Below the pieces are notes generated by a model that had not been told where the DNA came from, did no database searches, and saw only the letters and a program-made list of their open reading frames with translations. The translations under genes were made by a program, and so were the position numbers. Of a DNA stretch of 64,000 bases, positions 62,304 to 64,000 are shown piece after piece; positions within the stretch are counted from its first letter, which is position 1, and the number at the start of each line of letters is the position of its first letter. Origin of the DNA: Alkalibacter mobilis (lineage in GTDB: Bacteria; Bacillota; Clostridia; Eubacteriales; Alkalibacteraceae); NCBI RefSeq assembly GCF_015594845.1, contig NZ_JADNRK010000004.1, positions 114,450 to 178,449 of the forward strand, read 5' to 3'.

Positions 62304-63896
62304 TTATTTTTTTACGGCACAAGCCGCTTGTATTGAACTATTCCAAGGAAGCAAATCGTCCAGCGATTCTAGATTCTTCTGAATATCCATTGAAGGAATT
62401 TCAGTCAAGAGATGCTCTAAATATTTGTAAGGATTTAAGCCATTGGCTTTTGCCGTTTCGACAATGCTATAGACAGTAGCACTTGCATCCGCCCCGGCCG
62501 GACTTGAGGAAAATAACCAGTTCTTTCGTCCTACAGTAAATGGCCGTATGCTATTTTCTGCCAGGTTATTTGAGATTGCGCAGTTGCCGTCTTCCAGAAA
62601 AGTCATCAACCACTTTTTATGGTTGTTTGCATATTGTAGAGCCTTGCCGATCCTAGATTTAGCAAGTGCTTTAGGCAGCGTCTCATCAACCCACGTCCAA
62701 AAGGCCTCCAGAACTGGTAATTCCAGTTCAAGACGCTTGTCTTTTCGGTCTTTGGCACTGAGCTCTTTGAGTTTGCTTTCAATCTCGAAAAGCTTATTGC
62801 AGTAAGCAATTCCGATTTTAGGAAAGGTAGATTCCGGGGTTTTGCTGTCCTTGGGCAAGGCGTCCATAAAATATCGTCGCACATGGCTCCAACAAGTGCA
62901 CCGAGTGATCCCCTGGACTTTGCCATATCCAGAATATCCATCAGTGTGCAGATAACCGGTATATCCACTCAGGAAGTTTGCCGCATGGTTTCCGCTTCTA
63001 CCGGCATGATATCGGAAGATCCGAACCGGAGACTGACTGGTTTCACCGGTAGCAAATACCCACATATAAGACTTGGTTTGAGCTTGGCGCCCCTCTTCCT
63101 TTAGCACTTGAAGAGTTGTCTCATCGGCATGCAGATAATTTTGCTCCAAGAGCTTTTCTCGAAGCCGATCCACCATGGGCGCAAGCCAATCCCCGGATGT
63201 TTTAATAATCCAGTTAGCCAGTGTGCTGCGTTTCAGCTCCAATCCAAGGTTTTGCCAGTCCTTTTCCTGTCGGTATAAGGGCACGTGATTTACATATTTT
63301 TGATACATGGTCCAAGCCACGCTTGAAGCAGATGCCATGGAATGCTGCAACACCGGAGCAGGTCCATGGACCGTCCTGATGTGTGGACGTCCTTGTTTGC
63401 GGCAGGTTCTACACTCTCGGCTTTCATGGTAAAGGTGCACCAACTTCATGGTTGCCGGATGATATTCGATTTCTGTGCGTACATATTTTCTGCCCATATA
63501 GTGAAGGTGGTCTCCATCAATCTCGCAGGTTCGATCTTCTTCCCTCAAGGAATAAAAGCGATCTTCTTCGACGACACCAGCCATGGCCTTTTCCCGGGAA
63601 TATCCTTTACGAGATTTCTTCTTGGTTATCAAGGTTTCTACCTCGTCTGGGATTGCGGACACTTCAGCTTCATCGAACTGTCCAAAGACTACTTCATCCA
63701 AAACAATCTGTCCGGAGATCACATCAGTTTTTTCGCTTTTACGACCAAAGAGTTTTTTTGTCAGATAATCGATCTGCTCTCTTAACAGCTTGGATTCCTC
63801 ATTCATCTGATCTAGGCTCTTTTGAAGGGCGGCAATGGTTTCACTTTGTTGTTTTATGATATCCAAAAACGCAGATTCATTTGTTGTTGTAGTCAT
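62304..63896 (-). CDS. tnpC: IS66-family transposase (TnpC)
   Basis: A 530-aa transposase, complete. The N-terminal coiled coil (QQSETIAALQKSLDQMNEES) is followed by a LYKKLFGRKSE-like line, a zinc-finger region CRTCRKQG, and the DDE domain with Asp in LHADETTLQVL, Asp in YLHTDGYSGYG and Glu in NNLAENSIRPFTVGRKNW, then the C-terminal IS66 domain. The ATG follows AAGGGAG. A TGGTATAAT box lies upstream (63935-63943, minus strand), suggesting its own promoter. Confidence 0.92.
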   Translation of the reverse strand: MTTTTNESAFLDIIKQQSETIAALQKSLDQMNEESKLLREQIDYLTKKLFGRKSEKTDVISGQIVLDEVVFGQFDEAEVSAIPDEVETLITKKKSRKGYSREKAMAGVVEEDRFYSLREEDRTCEIDGDHLHYMGRKYVRTEIEYHPATMKLVHLYHESRECRTCRKQGRPHIRTVHGPAPVLQHSMASASSVAWTMYQKYVNHVPLYRQEKDWQNLGLELKRSTLANWIIKTSGDWLAPMVDRLREKLLEQNYLHADETTLQVLKEEGRQAQTKSYMWVFATGETSQSPVRIFRYHAGRSGNHAANFLSGYTGYLHTDGYSGYGKVQGITRCTCWSHVRRYFMDALPKDSKTPESTFPKIGIAYCNKLFEIESKLKELSAKDRKDKRLELELPVLEAFWTWVDETLPKALAKSRIGKALQYANNHKKWLMTFLEDGNCAISNNLAENSIRPFTVGRKNWLFSSSPAGADASATVYSIVETAKANGLNPYKYLEHLLTEIPSMDIQKNLESLDDLLPWNSSIQAACAVKK

Positions 63897-63945
63897 GACC
63901 AGGCTCCCTTCATTTACGATTAACAGCTACAAATATTATACCATG

Positions 63946-63967
63946 TTTGTAGGGATTTTTCTACAAA
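63946..63967. repeat. Short inverted repeat upstream of tnpC
   Basis: TTTGTAG (63946-63952) and CTACAAA (63961-63967) flank GGATTTTT, next to the TGGTATAAT box. It could be an operator or part of the IS structure. Confidence 0.4.
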
Positions 63968-64000
63968 ATTAACCCGTGAAAGCCTTGATAATTCTAGCTT

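Larger units (their letters stand above)
62229..64000 (-). mobile_element. IS66-family element (cut by the window edge)
   Basis: The tnpC gene is complete, and GTAAGCGG at 62229, about 75 nt past its stop, matches the GTAA start of IS66 terminal repeats. The other end lies beyond position 64000. tnpA and tnpB, which usually precede tnpC, are not seen in the 104 bp before its start, so either they lie further out or the element lacks them. The exact end was not checked against the other repeat. Confidence 0.6.

Noticed and set aside
1..64000. tRNA, rRNA and other well-known RNA genes
   Set aside because: Intergenic regions were read on both strands and no tRNA cloverleaf or rRNA sequence was recognised; a covariance search could still find small RNAs.

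Overview
The window looks like a chromosomal segment of a low-GC anaerobic member of the Clostridia. Supporting signs are AT-rich intergenic DNA, strong AAGGAGG-type ribosome binding sites, frequent TTG/GTG starts, sigma-A type promoters, an NfnAB-type electron-bifurcating pair, a PPi-type phosphofructokinase, an alanine/sodium symporter and peptide uptake. It decodes UGA as selenocysteine: selD at 52503-53537 has an in-frame UGA followed by a hairpin. No rRNA, tRNA or CRISPR array was seen.

Layout. 1-2.9 kb: end of a sugar aminotransferase, then tusA, a LysR regulator and a split YeeE/YedE sulfur-type transporter. 2.9-10 kb: AGCS symporter, a GGDEF/EAL protein, a HerA-like ATPase and arsC. 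10-16 kb: a six-gene unit of methyltransferase plus peptide/nickel-type ABC importer behind a promoter and a leader RNA ending in a terminator. 16-20.7 kb: tag glycosylase, arylamine N-acetyltransferase, a second split YeeE/YedE pair with a CsoR/CstR-like operator, a two-part ThrE exporter and a GNAT. 20.7-25.9 kb: a MoxR ATPase / VWA / leucine-rich-repeat operon and two small unknown proteins. 26-35 kb: AI-2E-type permease, LytSR-type two-component system and an acetate cluster (DUF294 protein, SSS symporter, DUF4212 subunit, exonuclease, acetyl-CoA synthetase). 35-40 kb: alkaline phosphatase, PPi-type phosphofructokinase, DUF2202 lipoprotein, dodecin and a B3/B4-domain protein.

40-62 kb has selenium-linked genes set among accessory genes: ygeY and a frameshifted diaminopropionate ammonia-lyase, then a five-gene operon yedE-tusA-DUF3343 fusion-kinase-selD with a divergent LysR regulator, followed by a HAD protein, a PanB-like protein and NfnAB. 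Scattered only through 42.5-59.5 kb are eight loci of a short palindromic element (core GAACCGTCCC flanked by AAACAAAA and TTTTGTTT). The only RAYT-type Y1 transposase gene of the window (47009-47779) lies among them, which suggests a REP/REPIN-like system. The right edge holds an IS66-type element.

Most unusual points: a selenocysteine-coded SelD; three different YeeE/YedE modules in one 64-kb window; the palindromes with their likely transposase; a PanB-family protein that seems to have lost its metal ligands; a MoxR-VWA-LRR operon with a changed metallopeptidase motif; and an unassigned leader RNA before the methyltransferase/ABC operon.
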